From positions 248,001-312,000 of the forward strand of contig NZ_JAHLPX010000001.1 in assembly GCF_018918145.1 (NCBI RefSeq): a DNA stretch of 64,000 nucleotides, given 5' to 3'. Of this stretch, positions 8,026 through 16,588 are shown one piece after another; within the stretch, counting starts at the first letter, position 1; each line of letters begins with the position of its first letter. The notes under the pieces were generated by a model. That model made no database searches and had not been told where the DNA came from. It worked only from the letters and a program-made list of their open reading frames with translations. The position numbers and the translations under genes are program-made. The stretch comes from Anaerotignum sp. MSJ-24 (GTDB taxonomy: Bacteria; Bacillota; Clostridia; Lachnospirales; Anaerotignaceae).

Positions 8026-8086
8026 TGGTCATGACTTTCGTAAACGAAAGTTGCTTACGCAACCGCACCATCTTGTGCGGTCAGTA
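8026..8086 (+). repeat. C module 3, in the main hairpin of A element 2
   Basis: Arms ACTTTCG/CGAAAGT, GTTGC/GCAAC and CCGCAC/GTGCGG; combines the first stem of module 1 with the third stem of module 2. Confidence 0.8.
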
Positions 8087-8178
8087 CTTCGCAATTTAAG
8101 TGCGCACCCCTCGCAAAGACACCCCTGCGACTTGTAAAGCCGCAAAATAATTTTTTAAATTAAGGATTTGCAAAGCCC

Positions 8179-9537
8179 TTACTTTGCCACTAATTCCTTG
8201 AAAATTCTGCCACGCTGTTCATAATCCTCGAACATTCCCCAGCTTGCACAGGCAGGAGAAAGAAGTATGCAATCGCCATCCTTTGCGGCTTTCTTGCATT
8301 TATCTATACATTCCTCGAATGTATCGGCGAACTCATAGTTCTTAAAGCCGTATTTATCACAGCATTCGGCAATCTTTGGTGCGGTAACTCCGATAAGCAC
8401 AAGGTCTTTTACTCTGCCCTCGAACAGCTTAACCCATTCGTCATATTCGGAATTTTTATCATAGCCGCCGCCGATAAGCACGATAGGTTTTTTCATTGCA
8501 AGCACCGCACGAATAGCCGCATCGGGATTAGTTCCCTTGGAATCGTTATAGCAGTCAACACCGTTATATGTGCCGCAATACTCTATTCTATGCTCAACGC
8601 CCTTAAATGCGGAAAGGACTCGTCTTATTGTATTAAGGTCAACATCAGCACAAATAGCGCAGGCTGTTGCCGCCATGACATTTTCATAGTTATGAACACC
8701 GAGTATTTTTAGGTCGTTTACATTAACGAGGTTTTCATCAATGCCGTTCCATTTAATATGTATATACTCGCCGTCAAGGAATATGCCCTCATCAAGCTTA
8801 TCACTGCTTGAGAAGAAGAATGTTTTTGCCTTTGTCTTATCCGACATTTTTCGGCAATAATCGTCGTTATAATTCAAAATTGTATAATCATCGGCTGTCT
8901 GGTTAGCAAATATTTTCTCCTTCATGGCCACATAATTTTCCATTGTTTTATGGCGGTTAAGGTGGTCGGGAGTAATATTAAGGACAGCGGAGATATGCGG
9001 TTTAAAGCTGACAGTGCCTTCGAGCTGGAAGGAGCTTATTTCGGCACAGACATAGCTGTTTTTATCGAGCTTAGTCACCTCACCGGTATAGGCTGTACCG
9101 ATATTACCGACAACGGCGGTATTATATTTTTCAGCCAGAAAAAGTCCGGTAAGTGTAGTTGTTGTTGTCTTGCCGTTAGTACCGGTTATGGCACAAACGG
9201 GACAAGGAGTAATTGCATAAGCGAGCTCAACCTCGGAGATAACCGGGATATTATTTTCCTGTGCCTTCACGATAAACGGGAGGTCAAAGGGAACACCGGG
9301 GCTTAAGACAACGCAGTCGAAGTCGGTTATAATATCATCGGGATTAGCGCCGGCGAAAATTTTAATGCCGTCGTTTCTGAAACCGTCGAGGTCATGTGCC
9401 TGTTCAAGAACAGACAGAGGCTTCATATCCTGGAGTGTTACATCTGCGCCCTTTGAGGCGAGGAGCTCTGCGGCGGCTATGCCGCTACGGGCCATACCGC
9501 AGACAATATATTTATTTGTTGCAAAATCAGTAATCAT
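8179..9537 (-). CDS. murD: UDP-N-acetylmuramoylalanine--D-glutamate ligase
   Basis: 452 residues, the usual MurD length. It adds D-glutamate to UDP-MurNAc-L-Ala in the cytoplasm. Visible: N-terminal Rossmann-like VCGMARSGIAAAELLASKGA, the Mur-ligase P-loop ITGTNGKTTTTTL, HLNRHKTMENYVAMK, the ligase C-terminal domain start GVEHRIEYCGTYNGVDCYND and SPACASWGMFEDYEQRG. The ATG at 9537 is chosen for its AAAGGA site 7 bases upstream; in-frame sequence further upstream is B element DNA. Confidence 0.96.
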   Translation of the reverse strand: MITDFATNKYIVCGMARSGIAAAELLASKGADVTLQDMKPLSVLEQAHDLDGFRNDGIKIFAGANPDDIITDFDCVVLSPGVPFDLPFIVKAQENNIPVISEVELAYAITPCPVCAITGTNGKTTTTTLTGLFLAEKYNTAVVGNIGTAYTGEVTKLDKNSYVCAEISSFQLEGTVSFKPHISAVLNITPDHLNRHKTMENYVAMKEKIFANQTADDYTILNYNDDYCRKMSDKTKAKTFFFSSSDKLDEGIFLDGEYIHIKWNGIDENLVNVNDLKILGVHNYENVMAATACAICADVDLNTIRRVLSAFKGVEHRIEYCGTYNGVDCYNDSKGTNPDAAIRAVLAMKKPIVLIGGGYDKNSEYDEWVKLFEGRVKDLVLIGVTAPKIAECCDKYGFKNYEFADTFEECIDKCKKAAKDGDCILLSPACASWGMFEDYEQRGRIFKELVAK

Positions 9538-9553
9538 AATTACAATCCTTTCT

Positions 9554-9634
9554 ATGGGGCGTTGCCCCAAACCCAACTGCCCTTTAAAAAGGGCAGCCCT
9601 AAACTTTGGCAACCTATTTCTACGAAATAGGTTT
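9554..9634 (+). repeat. B element 5
   Basis: H1 GGGGCGTTGCCCC 9556-9568, H2 CTGCCCTTTAAAAAGGGCAG 9577-9596, H3 arms AACCTATTTC/GAAATAGGTT 9611-9633. It starts 16 bases upstream of the murD ATG. Confidence 0.9.
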
Positions 9635-9660
9635 AGGGATAAAATTAAAGTTAATTCTCC

Positions 9661-9872
9661 CAACTTGAACTCACCTAAAGTACAAAAACCGTTAAGAACT
9701 TAGCGGTCATTCCCGCTAAGTTTAGGTTTTTCAGTAACTCGTGCGTGTCCGGAAAGGAGGGAGCACGAGGGAGGACAGGCGGACTTCGCAATTCTAAGCG
9801 CGTCCTCCCTCGCAAAACACCTCCGCGACTTGTAAAGCCGCAAAATGAATTTGTCAAAATGACGATTGGCAA
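9661..9872 (+). repeat. A element 3, without a C module
   Basis: First hairpin ACTTAGCGG/CCGCTAAGT (9700-9722), main stem CGAGGGAGGAC/GTCCTCCCTCG (about 9766 and 9801) with the unoccupied tip GGCGGACTTCGCAATTC, then the TTGTAAAGCCGCAAAAT segment and tail CGATTGGCA. It shows what an empty C-module site looks like. Confidence 0.9.
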
Positions 9873-9910
9873 TAAACCTATGTTTTAGAAATTCAAAATT
9901 CCATTTTACC

Positions 9911-10876
9911 TTAATGATATATTCCGTTACAGCCGAGATATGCGATAAGGCAAGCGATTGCCGTTATTACATAAAACATAGTTACTATCTTAGTTTCCTT
10001 TATGCCGCAAAGCTCGAAATGGTGATGGATAGGTGCCATTTTAAACACACGTTTTTTAGTCTTTTTATAGACAGCGACCTGTATAATAACCGAGAGGCTT
10101 TCGATAAGGTAGATAAAGCCGGCGATTAATATAAACAGCGGCATTCTAAGCACAAGCGAGATAGCGACAACAAAGCCGCCCATAGCGAGCGAACCGGTAT
10201 CGCCCATAAAGACCTTAGCCGGATATGCGTTGAAAATAAGGTACGCCATAAGGCCGCCGATCATTGCACCGCCTGCGATAACAGCTCCATTGCCTGCGGC
10301 ATAAGCGCACATGGTAAAGAACACAATTACGATAATTGTTACGCCTGATGAAAGGCCGTCAAGGCCGTCTGTAAGGTTTACGCCGTTTACCGTACCGAGA
10401 ACGGCAACGATAACAAACGGGATATAGAGCCAGCCGAGGTTCCACATTTTGCCGCCGGCAAAGGGAATATAGATCGAAGTGCCGACTGTTTTATAGAGAT
10501 AAGCAACGAACACGACGCAGATGACGAGCTGTCCGACAATCTTCTGCATAGGTCTGAGGCCGAGTGAACGGTGCTTAGCTATTTTGATATAGTCATCGAT
10601 AAAGCCGATTACGCCAAAGCCGAGTGTAACGAGCATAACGGCGATAACCTCATGTGTCGGTTTAAGCACAAGAGCGGCGATAACGAAGGAGCACAAAAAC
10701 GAAATACCGCCCATGGTCGGGGTGCCGTTCTTTTTAAGGTGTGCCTCAGGGCCGTCATCACGGACGGTCTGGCCGAACTTAAATTTATGGAGTGCCGGTA
10801 TAAGCTTTGGGTATACAAGCACGCTTATTACGAATGATATTAAAAGTGCATAAATTCCTCTTATAAGTAAATTCAT
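9911..10876 (-). CDS. mraY: Phospho-N-acetylmuramoyl-pentapeptide transferase
   Basis: 321 residues, ten predicted membrane helices. MraY transfers phospho-MurNAc-pentapeptide to undecaprenyl phosphate, forming lipid I. Signatures: KKNGTPTMGG, GFIDDYIKI with the catalytic aspartates, NGVNLTDGLDGLSSG, AYPAKVFMGDTGSLA and the C-terminal MAPIHHHFEL. The ATG at 10876 is the family start; upstream in-frame codons come from B element 6. Confidence 0.96.
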   Translation of the reverse strand: MNLLIRGIYALLISFVISVLVYPKLIPALHKFKFGQTVRDDGPEAHLKKNGTPTMGGISFLCSFVIAALVLKPTHEVIAVMLVTLGFGVIGFIDDYIKIAKHRSLGLRPMQKIVGQLVICVVFVAYLYKTVGTSIYIPFAGGKMWNLGWLYIPFVIVAVLGTVNGVNLTDGLDGLSSGVTIIVIVFFTMCAYAAGNGAVIAGGAMIGGLMAYLIFNAYPAKVFMGDTGSLAMGGFVVAISLVLRMPLFILIAGFIYLIESLSVIIQVAVYKKTKKRVFKMAPIHHHFELCGIKETKIVTMFYVITAIACLIAYLGCNGIYH

Positions 10877-10904
10877 TGGTATCTGACCTTTCTTTATTGC
10901 TTTA

Positions 10905-10993
10905 AGACCGTGGGACTCTGTCCCACTACCCTGCAAGCCTTTAAAAAGGCTTGAGCGAAACTTTTGATAAACTACATTTTGCAAATGTAGTTT
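10905..10993 (+). repeat. B element 6
   Basis: H1 GTGGGACTCTGTCCCAC 10910-10926, H2 CAAGCCTTTAAAAAGGCTTG 10934-10953, H3 arms AAACTACATT/AATGTAGTTT 10969-10993. H1 and H3 differ from B element 5 on both arms. Confidence 0.9.
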
Positions 10994-11078
10994 AATAATC
11001 AATTTAAATTAGCTATAAAACTTAAACTTTGTATTTTAAAAACCGAAAAAACCGAGCAGCATTCCTGCGAAGACTTAA

Positions 11079-11139
11079 TGGTCATGACTTTTGCTTTGCA
11101 AAAGTTGCTACGCAACCGCACTGTCTTGTGCGGTCAATA
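11079..11139 (+). repeat. C module 4, in the first hairpin of A element 4
   Basis: Nearly identical to C module 2: arms ACTTTTGC/GCAAAAGT, GTTGC/GCAAC, CCGCAC/GTGCGG. Confidence 0.8.
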
Positions 11140-11193
11140 ATTTTCGTAACTCAAGCGTGTCCGGAAAGGAGGAAGCACGAGGGAGGACAGGCG

Positions 11194-11254
11194 TTGGTCA
11201 TGACTTTTGCAAGCAAAAGCAACTCCGTTGCCGCACCGTCTTGTGCGGTCAGTA
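11194..11254 (+). repeat. C module 5, in the main hairpin of A element 4
   Basis: Arms CTTTTGC/GCAAAAG, GCAAC/GTTGC (orientation of the pair swapped relative to module 4) and CCGCAC/GTGCGG. Confidence 0.8.
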
Positions 11255-11316
11255 TTCGCAATTCTAAGCGCGTCCTCCCTCGCAAAACAACCCTGCGACT
11301 TGTAAAGCCGCATATT

Positions 11317-12693
11317 TTACCTATTTTCTAAAATAGATGTTATTTGTTCAAATTTCATAAAGTGTGATGCTTTAACGAGTATGTATTCATTGTCTGAAAC
11401 CGTTGGATTTGTTGCAATGTAATCCGCAACAGTTGCAAAGTATTCTGCCTTTGCAACTTTATCCTTACAGGCGTTATACATATTCTTTGAAAGCTCTCCG
11501 ATTGCGACAACATGGTCGATATTCTTTTCGGCACAATATTCGCCGACCTCCCTGTGCATTTCGGCACCGAAGGAGCCAAGCTCGCCCATATCGCCGAGAA
11601 CGGCTGTCTTTTTGCCGTCACATTCCGAAAGAACGTCTATTGCCGCCTTTGTGGAAACGGGATTTGCGTTATAGCAGTCATTTATTATTGTACCGCCGTT
11701 TTTCAGCCTTATGACCTCCATACGTTTTCCGGTCGGCTCAAAGCCTTCTATGCCCTTTTTAATCTGCTCCGGTGTAAGCCCGATTATTTCTCCGGCGGCG
11801 GCCGCCGCAAGTGCGTTCTGCACCATATGCTCTCCGGCAGTTGTTATATGCACACGTATTTCTCCGACAGCCATATGTATTGTACATTCCATACCGTCAA
11901 TGCCGTGGCTCACAACATCATCGGCCCATACGTCATTGGACTTATCTCTGCCGTACCATACCGCCGTAACGTCCTCCGGAAGGCCAAACTCCTTCTCTCT
12001 GCCCTTTACCGTTGCAAGCATATCATTATCGGCATTAAGAACGGCATAGCCGCCCTTCTTTATATGCGGAAGCATTTCGCATTTTGCCTTAAGTATGCCC
12101 TCTCTCGAACCGAGGTTCTCAATATGCGAAACGCCGACATTTGTTATTATTCCTATGTTTGGCTCACATGCTGATGCAAGCGTATCAATCTCGCCGAAAT
12201 GGTTCATTCCTATTTCGACAACGGCGGTCTTTATGTCGTCCTCAAGACGGAACAGCGTTATAGGCACACCTATGTCGTTGTTGAAATTGCCCTCTGTTTT
12301 GAGCGTTTTGCCGCCCTGTGAAAGCACAGCCGCCGTCATATCCTTGGTCGTTGTTTTTCCGACACTTCCGGTTATGTTCACAAGGCAGATGTCGAATAAA
12401 TTACGATAGCCGTTTGCAATGCGGAGCATAGCTGCCCTTGTGTCCTCAACCAATATGAGCGCCTTGCCTTCCGGCACATCAAAGGCCGTCTGCGAAAGCA
12501 CACAGTCCGCACCCAATGACCATGCCTGTTCGATAAAGCTGTGGCCGTCAAAGCGTTCACCCTTTATTGCAATGAACATACAGCCGTTTTCTATTTTTCG
12601 TGAATCCGTTGTAATGCTCGTTATCGGTAAATCCGCACCGATAAGCTTTCCATTACAAAACTCCGTTATCTGTTTAGAAAAAATTTGTTTCAT
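11317..12693 (-). CDS. murF: UDP-MurNAc-tripeptide--D-alanyl-D-alanine ligase
   Basis: 458 residues. MurF adds D-Ala-D-Ala to complete the cytoplasmic pentapeptide. Visible: N-terminal substrate domain ITSITTDSRKIENGCMFIAIKGERFDGHSFI, P-loop NITGSVGKTTTKDM, TEGNFNNDIGVPITL, EIGMNHFGEID, and the C-terminal domain with NDCYNANPVSTKAAID and GDMGELG. Start ATG at 12693. Gaps of 440 and 252 bases to mraY and murE hold repeats instead of the usual short spacers. Confidence 0.96.
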   Translation of the reverse strand: MKQIFSKQITEFCNGKLIGADLPITSITTDSRKIENGCMFIAIKGERFDGHSFIEQAWSLGADCVLSQTAFDVPEGKALILVEDTRAAMLRIANGYRNLFDICLVNITGSVGKTTTKDMTAAVLSQGGKTLKTEGNFNNDIGVPITLFRLEDDIKTAVVEIGMNHFGEIDTLASACEPNIGIITNVGVSHIENLGSREGILKAKCEMLPHIKKGGYAVLNADNDMLATVKGREKEFGLPEDVTAVWYGRDKSNDVWADDVVSHGIDGMECTIHMAVGEIRVHITTAGEHMVQNALAAAAAGEIIGLTPEQIKKGIEGFEPTGKRMEVIRLKNGGTIINDCYNANPVSTKAAIDVLSECDGKKTAVLGDMGELGSFGAEMHREVGEYCAEKNIDHVVAIGELSKNMYNACKDKVAKAEYFATVADYIATNPTVSDNEYILVKASHFMKFEQITSILENR

Positions 12694-12721
12694 AATTAAA
12701 CCCTACCTAAAACTGAAAATT

Positions 12722-12945
12722 CGATCTAAAAGCTGAAGGTATTAGGAAACAATAGTCATGACTTTCGTAAACGAAAGTTGCTTTGCAACTGTGCCATCTT
12801 GCACAGTCAGTGGTTTCCTAAGTGGAATCCGCAGACGGAATTCACTTCCGTCGAGGAGAACGGAGAGTTTCGAGGATTTTTGGTTTTTAAAATCCGATGG
12901 AATGAACCGTTCATGCCTTCAGTAAACAAGTTGAAAACGAAGTTT
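12722..12945. repeat. Multi-hairpin element in the murE-murF gap
   Basis: Four hairpins: AGGAAAC/GTTTCCT (12744 and 12813) holding a C module, GACGGAA/TTCCGTC near 12833-12851, GGATTTT/AAAATCC near 12879-12897, and GTTGAAAAC/GTTTTCAAC at 12930-12950. It is neither an A nor a B copy, but shares the C module with them. The last hairpin overlaps the murE stop. Confidence 0.65.
12753..12811 (+). repeat. C module 6, in an AGGAAAC/GTTTCCT hairpin
   Basis: Arms ACTTTCG/CGAAAGT, GTTGC/GCAAC and TGTGC/GCACA, starting TAGTCATGAC. Shows that modules also enter hairpins unrelated to A and B elements. Confidence 0.8.
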
Positions 12946-14400
12946 TCAACTTAAGGCTTTTATTGCCTCTGTGGCAACCTCAACATCATCAAAGTGAATA
13001 GTTTTATCCTTGAATATCTGATAATCCTCATGGCCCTTTCCGGCGATTATAACCACATCGTCCTTTTCTGCCATGTTTATTGCCTCATTGATAGCCGTTC
13101 TTCTGTCCACTATCTTGTGATACGGGCAGCCTGTCGGTATTATGCCGACCTCGACATCGTTAAGTATCTGCTCAGGATCCTCTGTACGTGGATTATCGCT
13201 TGTTATAACGGCAAAATCCGACATTTTTCCGACAGCCTCTGCCATTATGGGACGCTTTGTTTTGTCCCTGTCGCCGCCACATCCGAATACTGTAATTATG
13301 CGTTTTTTAGCAAACTCATGCGCCGTTTCGAGTATATTCACAAGTCCGTCGGGAGTATGAGCATAATCGACAATAACCGTTATCCCTTTGTCGTTTTTTA
13401 TCGACTGGAATCTTCCCGGAACGCCCTTATTCATGGCAAGACCATGTATAATATCCTCCATTTTTATTCCGCTGAAAAGGCACGCACCTATTGCACCCAG
13501 TGAATTATAAATCGAAAATCTTCCCGGAATGTTGAGCTTAACGGGATACTGCTTGCCTTCGTAATCCAGCGTATAGCTTACGCCTTCCGCAGTTATACTT
13601 ATGTTTTCGGCACGAAGATCGGCCTTTTCGTTATCAATGGCAGTTGTAAGCACCTTGCCCTTTGAAACGCTCAGCATATATTCTCCGGCGGCATCATCTA
13701 TGTTTATAACAGCATTGTCTGCCATTGTAAAGAGTATGCCCTTTGCCTTCATATAGTTTTCCATTGTCTTATGGTAATCGAGATGGTCCTGAGTAAGGTT
13801 GGTGAATATCGCTGTTTTATAATGAACTCCGGCAACCCTGTCCAGTGCAAGCGAATGGCTGGAAACCTCCATAACCGCATCGGTCACGTTTTCCTTGACC
13901 ATTTCGTCAAAAAGCTCCTGAAGCTCAAGACTTTCGGGCGTTGTTCGGTCGGCATGGAGCTGTTTATCGCCGATCATGTTTCCGATTGTGCCAATAACGC
14001 CTGTTTTATATCCGAGATTGTCGAGAATTGTCTTAATTAAGTAGGTTGTTGTCGTTTTTCCGTTTGTTCCTGTAACGCCGACAAGACGCATTTTGTCGGA
14101 AGGATGGCCATAAAATTCAGCCGCCGCAAAGGCAAGCGCCTTTCTTGTGTTCGGGCAGATAACAACCGTCACGTTTTCGGGAATGTTTTCGATTTCATGC
14201 TCGGCAATGAGTGCAACCGCACCCTTTTCAACGGCAGATGCGGCATATTTGTGGCCGTCTGTCGCAAAGCCGGTTATGCAGACAAAAACACTGCCTTCGG
14301 ATGCCTTACGGGAATCATAACAGACAGCCTTTATATCAATGTCGGCCGAACCGCTTACAGAAGTATATTCAATATTTTTGATTAAGTCCGATAATTTCAA
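12946..14400 (-). CDS. murE: UDP-MurNAc-L-Ala-D-Glu--meso-diaminopimelate ligase
   Basis: 484 residues. MurE adds the third amino acid of the stem peptide. Visible: N-terminal SVSGSADIDIKAVCYDSRKA, P-loop VTGTNGKTTTTYL, the dipeptide-site segment DRTTPESLELQ, EVSSHSLALDRV, FTNLTQDHLDYHKTMENY, VDYAHTPDGL and TSDNPRTEDPEQI. The DNPR motif is the signature for meso-diaminopimelate rather than lysine, so the wall is A1-gamma type. First gene of the cluster in transcription order; a GGAGGTG site precedes the ATG. Confidence 0.96.
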   Translation of the reverse strand: MKLSDLIKNIEYTSVSGSADIDIKAVCYDSRKASEGSVFVCITGFATDGHKYAASAVEKGAVALIAEHEIENIPENVTVVICPNTRKALAFAAAEFYGHPSDKMRLVGVTGTNGKTTTTYLIKTILDNLGYKTGVIGTIGNMIGDKQLHADRTTPESLELQELFDEMVKENVTDAVMEVSSHSLALDRVAGVHYKTAIFTNLTQDHLDYHKTMENYMKAKGILFTMADNAVINIDDAAGEYMLSVSKGKVLTTAIDNEKADLRAENISITAEGVSYTLDYEGKQYPVKLNIPGRFSIYNSLGAIGACLFSGIKMEDIIHGLAMNKGVPGRFQSIKNDKGITVIVDYAHTPDGLVNILETAHEFAKKRIITVFGCGGDRDKTKRPIMAEAVGKMSDFAVITSDNPRTEDPEQILNDVEVGIIPTGCPYHKIVDRRTAINEAINMAEKDDVVIIAGKGHEDYQIFKDKTIHFDDVEVATEAIKALS

Positions 14401-14533
14401 AATAACACCTCCAATAAATTAAGTGTATCTTTAACTGAATAATTATATCACAGCCAAATAGCTAAAGCAACTCTTATGCCACTTTATACTTCCTTATTAT
14501 ATATTAAATCTAACCGACAGTATAAATTATTTC

Positions 14534-14584
14534 TTGACATTTGTCCGAAATCGGACTACAATCCTATCGCTATCCGATTTCGGA
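14534..14584 (+). promoter_or_regulatory. marR-MATE promoter with two operators
   Basis: TTGACA (14534-14539), 17 bases, TACAAT (14557-14562). The palindrome GTCCGAAATCGGAC (14543-14556) fills the spacer, and a second palindrome TCCGATTTCGGA (14573-14584) lies just downstream. This layout fits a MarR dimer blocking its own promoter; the regulator identity is inferred from adjacency. Confidence 0.8.
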
Positions 14585-14628
14585 CTATAACTTTGTTAAT
14601 ATTACGATTGCAATTTTAAAATTTAGAT

Positions 14629-14735
14629 CGAACCAATGAACCGCAAAGATAAATGCGGTGGCGTAGCCACTTTGTGAAGCAAAGTTCTGACAACTTTAAA
14701 GGTTCGCTGGGTGTGGGACAGAGTCCCACAAGTCT
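14629..14735 (-). repeat. B element 7 (inverted), H2 split by a C module
   Basis: H2 arms CGAACC (14629-14634) and GGTTCG (14701-14706) are separated by a C module; H1 is TGTGGGACAGAGTCCCACA at 14712-14730. H3 is absent. The element lies in the presumed 5' leader of marR. Confidence 0.8.
14635..14692 (-). repeat. C module 7 (inverted), in H2 of B element 7
   Basis: Reading the minus strand: arms ACTTTGCTTCACAAAG, GTGGC/GCCAC and CCGCA/TGCGG. It disrupts the loop of H2 and leaves both arms intact. Confidence 0.8.
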
Positions 14736-14756
14736 TAAAAAAAGGAAGATCCATTT

Positions 14757-15203
14757 ATGCAAAACAACAGCCTTATAGCTCAATTCAACCGCATATACAA
14801 CGACTACTGCTCAATCTACCGCAACATCGCCAAGCATTTTGGCTTATCGGAAACGGTATTCTGGATTTTATACACGCTTATTGACGAAAACAAGCCTATA
14901 ACACAAAGCTATCTCTGCGGCATAATCTATCTGCCAAAGCAGACGATAAATTCCGCACTGAAAAAAATGGAAACTGACGGCCTTATAACGCTTAAGCCTG
15001 CCGAGGACAACCGAAGCAAAAAAATACTTCTCACAGACGACGGAAAACAGCTTGCCGAAAAAACCGTTGAGCATCTGCGAAACACAGAGAACCGTGCATT
15101 GGAGCGTTTTTCATATGAGGAACAGCATATTTTCATTGATTTATTCGGAAAATACAATCAAAATCTCAAAGAAGAATTGGAGAAACTGAAAAATGGACAT
15201 TAA
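14757..15203 (+). CDS. MarR-family transcriptional repressor
   Basis: 148 residues with the MarR winged helix: SETVFWILYTLIDENKPITQSYL, recognition region LPKQTINSALKKMETDGLI and wing LKPAEDNRSKKILLTDDGKQLAEK. It overlaps the MATE gene by 11 bases, so the two are translated together. Two palindromes in its promoter are probable autoregulatory operators. MarR repressors of efflux pumps usually respond to small aromatic compounds or drugs; the ligand here is unknown. Confidence 0.9.
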   Translation: MQNNSLIAQFNRIYNDYCSIYRNIAKHFGLSETVFWILYTLIDENKPITQSYLCGIIYLPKQTINSALKKMETDGLITLKPAEDNRSKKILLTDDGKQLAEKTVEHLRNTENRALERFSYEEQHIFIDLFGKYNQNLKEELEKLKNGH

Positions 15204-16527
15204 ATTAACAGATCATTTCACATACGGAAAGCTGTTGAAGTTTTCCATGCCGTCTGTTTTCATGCTTATATTTGCATCTATCTATTCGGTTGTGGACGGA
15301 TTTTTCATATCCAACTTTGTCGGCAAAACGCCCTTTGCCGCTGTAAACATAATTATACCGTTTACAATGATGCTTACGTCCTTCGGCTTTATGATAAGCA
15401 CCGGAGGAAGTGCTCTTGTTTCCATGAAGCTTGGCGAAGGCCACCAAAATACAGCCGACCGATATTTTTCAATGCTTATTTACATTTCGGTAATACTCGG
15501 CATTCTGCTTTCGGTTATCGGCATAATCGTTATCCGTCCGGTATCAATACTTCTCGGTGCCGATGAATCCATGCTTGAATATGCCGTTCAATACGGTCGT
15601 GTACTGCTTATTTTCAACGTATTCGGCATACTCCAATATTCATTTCCGAGCTTTATGGTTACTGCCGGAAAGCCGCATCTCGGTCTAAAGATAACCATTG
15701 CGGCAGGCTTAACCAACATGGTTCTGGACGCATTGTTCATGGCTGTTTTAAAGCTCGGCGTTACCGGTGCGGCTCTGGCAACCGGTATAGGCCAGCTTGT
15801 CGGTTCTGTTCTGCCTATATGGTATTTTCTCAAGAAAAATGACGGAAACATACATCTGGTTAAGACCAATATAGAAATCCGTCCTATACTCCGTGCCTGC
15901 TACAACGGTATGTCTGAGCTTCTTACCAATGTATCAACCTCGGTTGTCAGCATGGTTTACAATATACAGCTTATGAAATATTTCGGTGAAAACGGCGTTT
16001 CGGCATACGGCGTGCTTATGTATACGCAGTTCATATTCATGGCGATTTTTTTCGGCTACACCACCGGAACTGCACCGATTATCAGCTTTCATTACGGTGC
16101 CGACAACAGAGATGAGCTAAAGAGCCTTTTCCGCAAAAACCTAAGGCTTATAATTATATCGAGCATTGCAATGTTTGTTCTTGCGGAGCTTTTTTCCGCA
16201 CCGTTATCGAAATTCTTTGTCGGCTATGATGATGAGCTGTTCAAAATGACAGCCTCGGCTTTCAAGCTGTTCTCGCTGTCATTCCTTGTCTGCGGCATAA
16301 ATGTTTTCGCATCGTCATTCTTTACGGCACTCAATAACGGAACGGTTTCCGCAATAATATCGGTTCTCAGAACCTTCGTGTTCCAGATTGCCGCCGTCCT
16401 CATTCTGCCGCTGATTTTCGACATAAACAGCATCTGGCTTGCGCTGACCGTTTCGGAGGTACTGGCATTGTTCGTATCAATCTACTTTATTTTAAGTAAG
16501 AATAAGAAATACGGGTATCTCAAATAA
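15193..16527 (+). CDS. MATE-family multidrug/cation exporter
   Basis: 444 residues, twelve membrane helices in two MatE halves (starts LLKFSMPSVFMLIFASIYSVVDGFFIS; internal MSELLTNVSTSVVSMVYN). It resembles the MepA branch, which is typically controlled by an adjacent MarR repressor, as here. The family exports cationic drugs in exchange for Na+ or H+ across the cytoplasmic membrane. Start at ATG 15193 inside the end of marR. Confidence 0.9.
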   Translation: MDIKLTDHFTYGKLLKFSMPSVFMLIFASIYSVVDGFFISNFVGKTPFAAVNIIIPFTMMLTSFGFMISTGGSALVSMKLGEGHQNTADRYFSMLIYISVILGILLSVIGIIVIRPVSILLGADESMLEYAVQYGRVLLIFNVFGILQYSFPSFMVTAGKPHLGLKITIAAGLTNMVLDALFMAVLKLGVTGAALATGIGQLVGSVLPIWYFLKKNDGNIHLVKTNIEIRPILRACYNGMSELLTNVSTSVVSMVYNIQLMKYFGENGVSAYGVLMYTQFIFMAIFFGYTTGTAPIISFHYGADNRDELKSLFRKNLRLIIISSIAMFVLAELFSAPLSKFFVGYDDELFKMTASAFKLFSLSFLVCGINVFASSFFTALNNGTVSAIISVLRTFVFQIAAVLILPLIFDINSIWLALTVSEVLALFVSIYFILSKNKKYGYLK

Positions 16528-16536
16528 ATACACAGC

Positions 16537-16588
16537 ATAAACAAAAGGTGCTTACATAGCCGAAAGCCTCCGTAAGCACCTTTATTTT
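16537..16588. repeat. Direct repeat 1 flanking hicAB, containing a terminator
   Basis: 52 bases: GGTGCTTAC and GTAAGCACC arms (16548-16556, 16572-16580) followed by TTTATTTT. A near-identical copy lies at 17261-17314, differing by one two-base indel and a few substitutions. This copy sits between the convergent MATE and hicB genes and includes the end of the hicB stop codon. Confidence 0.85.

Larger units (their letters stand above)
7861..8150 (+). repeat. A element 2 with two C modules
   Basis: Fills the ftsW-murD gap. Tip GCAGCATTCCTGC near 7889, GTGTCCGGGACAGGGGAG at 7990, main stem CGAGGGGTG/CACCCCTCG (8010 and 8106), TTGTAAAGCCGCAAAAT near 8132-8148. Both the first and the main hairpin have a C module at the tip. 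No B element precedes it. Confidence 0.85.
11031..11312 (+). repeat. A element 4 with two C modules
   Basis: First hairpin GAGCAGCATTCCTGC near 11054 with one module, GTGTCCGGAAAGGAGG at 11157, main stem CGAGGGAGGAC/GTCCTCCCTCG with another. It ends five bases before the murF stop codon. Confidence 0.9.
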
